Shown here piece by piece: positions 62,353-64,000 of a DNA stretch of 64,000 bases (position 1 is the first letter of the stretch; each line of letters starts with the position of its first letter). Where the stretch lies: assembly GCF_014651135.1 (NCBI RefSeq), contig NZ_BMWH01000016.1, forward strand, positions 99,691-163,690, given 5' to 3'. Origin of the DNA: Streptomyces echinoruber. GTDB taxonomy: Bacteria > Actinomycetota > Actinomycetes > Streptomycetales > Streptomycetaceae. Under the pieces are notes generated by a model. That model ran no database searches, had not been told where the DNA came from, and saw only the letters and a list, made by a program, of their open reading frames with translations. The translations under genes and the position numbers were made by a program.

Positions 62353-63741
62353 TCAGTCTCCTCTCACGGCGAGGCGCTCGATCGCCGCCATCGGCACGGG
62401 CAGCCAGTCGGGTCGGTGCCGGGCCTCGTACAGCACCTCGTACACGGCCCTGTCGGTCTCATAGGCGCGCAGCAGCGCGTGCTTCTTGCGCGGGTCCCAG
62501 CCGGCCCGGGCCGCGTACCCCGCGCAGTACGCCTCCCGGCAGCGCCGCGCCCACTCCGGGCGCCACGGGCGGCGCTGGCGGGCGGCGTAGTCGAAGGAGC
62601 GCAGCATGCCCGCGATGTCCCGCACCGGGGACTGGGCGCTGCGGCGTTCGGCCAGCGGGCGGGACGGCTCGCCCTCGAAGTCGATGACGAACCACTCGCG
62701 TCCGGCCCGCAGCACCTGGCCGAGGTGCAGGTCGCCGTGGATGCGCTGGGCGGGCGGCCCGGCGTCGCAGGTGGCCAGGGCGGCGAACGCGGTGCGCAGA
62801 CCGGCGGCGAACGGGCGCAGCGCCGGCACGCTGTGCGCGGCGGCCTCCAGCCGCTCGGCCATCGCCGTCGCCGTGTGCGCGGTCTCGGCGTGCGCCGCGG
62901 TGGGGAAGGCCTCGGCGAGCGCCAGGTGCACCTCGGCCGTGGCCCGGCCCAGCGCGTGCGCCTGCGCGGTGAAGTCGTCGCCGGTGGCCAGCGCGCGCAG
63001 CGCCAGCGTCCAGCCGTCGGAGGCGTCGGGCAGGAACGGCTGCAGCAGGCCCAGCGTCGCCGCCGGGCGGCGCCGGGTGCCGAACCACGCCACGGGCGCG
63101 GGGACGCGGGTGCAGCCCTGCTCGGCCAGGGCCCGCGACACCTCCAGGTCCGGGTTGACGCCGGGCTGGATGCGGCGGAACACCTTCAGGATGAACGCGT
63201 CGCCGTACACCAGTGAGGAGTTGGACTGCTCCGCGTCCAGCAGTCGCGGCACCAGGCCCGCCGGGACGTCCGCGGCCGGGTCCGTCTCGAACCGCAGGGG
63301 GCCCGCCGTGCCCGGGTGGCGCAGCCGTTCCAGCAGCAGTTGCGCGGAGCGCGGGTCGTGCAGCGCGTCGTAGACGGCGAGGCCGGCCAGCGGGCCGTCC
63401 TGGGCGCGGCCGATGAGCGCCCGGTTCAGGCGCGGCGAGAGGTGCTCGCGCACCCCGAGCAGCAGCTGGTAGCAGTCGGCCGGCGGGGGAGTGCCGGCGG
63501 GGGCGGGCACCCCCGCGTGCACGGTGGGGGTGCCGGCGTGACCGGCGTGCACCAGCAGGTGCAGGCACCCAGGGAACAGCTCCGTCAGGGACAGCAGCCT
63601 GAGGTCGGTGACCGGACCGCGGTCCTTCCCGGCGAACCAGCGCTGGCGCGGCAGCCAGGCGCGCAGCAGGGGCCCGAGCGAGGCCAGCGGCCCGGCGAGG
63701 TCCGCGCTGCTCGGGTGGAGGGGGGGTGCGGTCTTCGGCAT
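62353..63741 (-). CDS. mak: Maltokinase (Pep2-type)
   Basis: A 462-residue kinase of the Mak/Pep2 class: N-terminal cap with L-P-R-Q-R-W-F-A-G-K, Y-G-D-A-F-I-L-K-V-F-R-R holding the ATP lysine, catalytic loop R-I-H-G-D-L-H-L-G-Q-V-L and F-V-I-D-F-E-G-E metal site. It phosphorylates maltose to maltose-1-phosphate, the substrate of GlgE. ATG 63741 is preferred over GTG 63747: GGAGG is at correct distance only for the ATG. It starts 30 bp after treS, and glgB follows within three bases. Confidence 0.95.
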   Translation of the reverse strand: MPKTAPPLHPSSADLAGPLASLGPLLRAWLPRQRWFAGKDRGPVTDLRLLSLTELFPGCLHLLVHAGHAGTPTVHAGVPAPAGTPPPADCYQLLLGVREHLSPRLNRALIGRAQDGPLAGLAVYDALHDPRSAQLLLERLRHPGTAGPLRFETDPAADVPAGLVPRLLDAEQSNSSLVYGDAFILKVFRRIQPGVNPDLEVSRALAEQGCTRVPAPVAWFGTRRRPAATLGLLQPFLPDASDGWTLALRALATGDDFTAQAHALGRATAEVHLALAEAFPTAAHAETAHTATAMAERLEAAAHSVPALRPFAAGLRTAFAALATCDAGPPAQRIHGDLHLGQVLRAGREWFVIDFEGEPSRPLAERRSAQSPVRDIAGMLRSFDYAARQRRPWRPEWARRCREAYCAGYAARAGWDPRKKHALLRAYETDRAVYEVLYEARHRPDWLPVPMAAIERLAVRGD

Positions 63742-63771
63742 GGTCACGCCTCCTTTCGTCGGCCCCCGCGG

Positions 63772-64000
63772 TCAGACGCGCCGGCCGATCCGGGATGCGA
63801 CTCGGGTGAGCCGGAACCAGTAGAAGCCGTGTCCCGCGAGGGTCAGCAGGTAGGGCAGTTCACCGATGGCCGGGAAGCGCACGCCGCCGATCAGTTCGAC
63901 GGGGTGGCGCCCGCTGTAGGCCCGCAGGTCGAGTTCGGTGGGCTGGGCGAAGCGGGAGAAGTTGTTGACGCACAGGACGAGGTCGTCCTCGTATTCGCGC
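63772..64000 (-). CDS. treS: Trehalose synthase, C-terminal end (5' part outside window)
   Basis: The frame enters from the right edge and gives the last ~75 residues: C-V-N-N-F-S-R-F-A-Q-P-T-E-L-D-L, then R-H-P-V-E-L-I-G-G and L-P-Y-L-L-T-L-A-G-H-G-F-Y-W-F. This matches the C-terminal beta domain of TreS, which interconverts trehalose and maltose. The neighbour mak and then glgB complete the GlgE pathway block; glgE is expected beyond the edge. Confidence 0.85.
   Translation of the reverse strand, partial: REYEDDLVLCVNNFSRFAQPTELDLRAYSGRHPVELIGGVRFPAIGELPYLLTLAGHGFYWFRLTRVASRIGRRV

Overview
The window is very GC-rich and has actinomycete hallmarks: frequent GTG starts, GGAGG-type ribosome binding sites, and WhiB, SsgA-like, SsgB/SigB-type and DUF-family proteins typical of Streptomyces. 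It reads as a Streptomyces chromosome segment, probably an arm rather than the core, because no ribosomal, tRNA or central biosynthetic genes occur. From memory the gene set resembles the S. coelicolor region around sigM and the second glgE/treS/glgB locus; this was not checked.

Layout. 1-6.6 kb: end of an aldo/keto reductase, small hypothetical and membrane proteins, an SsgA-like protein, an LLM-class F420-type oxidoreductase and a membrane-anchored serine/threonine kinase-like protein that lacks its catalytic residues. 6.6-11.6 kb: a secreted M4 protease converging on a large AAA-LuxR regulator. 11.7-15.2 kb: an overlapping three-gene operon (receiver-flavoprotein fusion, cyclic-nucleotide-sensing histidine kinase, ZnF-UBP protein). 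15.4-21.6 kb: VOC protein, universal stress protein, DUF4032, MBL hydrolase, TetR regulator and FAD dehydrogenase. 21.6-29.5 kb: DUF488, M1 peptidase, L,D-transpeptidase lipoprotein, DUF6098, WhiB, MFS exporter, a cyclic-nucleotide-domain-only protein and an Orn/Lys/Arg decarboxylase.

30-55.5 kb is dominated by sigma-B-type partner switching: a SigB-family sigma factor, four HATPase proteins, four STAS proteins, three SpoIIE/PP2C phosphatases, a complete overlapping stressosome operon (rsbR-rsbS-rsbT, then HATPase-PP2C, then GAF-PP2C) and a giant poly-HAMP hybrid kinase next to an ANTAR-GAF-PAS-PP2C protein. NDH-2, FUSC, SDR and several small membrane/DUF genes lie among them. Several upstream regions carry GNNT-N15/16-GGGTA(Y)-like elements, suggesting feedback from a sigma-B-like factor. 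56-64 kb: a two-gene small membrane operon, a long-chain acyl-CoA synthetase, DUF6480, a YbdK-type carboxylate-amine ligase and the treS-mak-glgB part of the GlgE alpha-glucan pathway.

The most unusual DNA-level pattern is short tandem repeats at gene ends. In at least eight places the repeated unit contains the gene's own stop codon, and in four of them stop triplets appear downstream in all three frames. By contrast, repeats inside coding sequence (18, 12, 51, 276 bp) keep the frame. Long GC-perfect terminator hairpins follow several genes. No tRNA, rRNA, CRISPR array, insertion sequence or origin was recognised.
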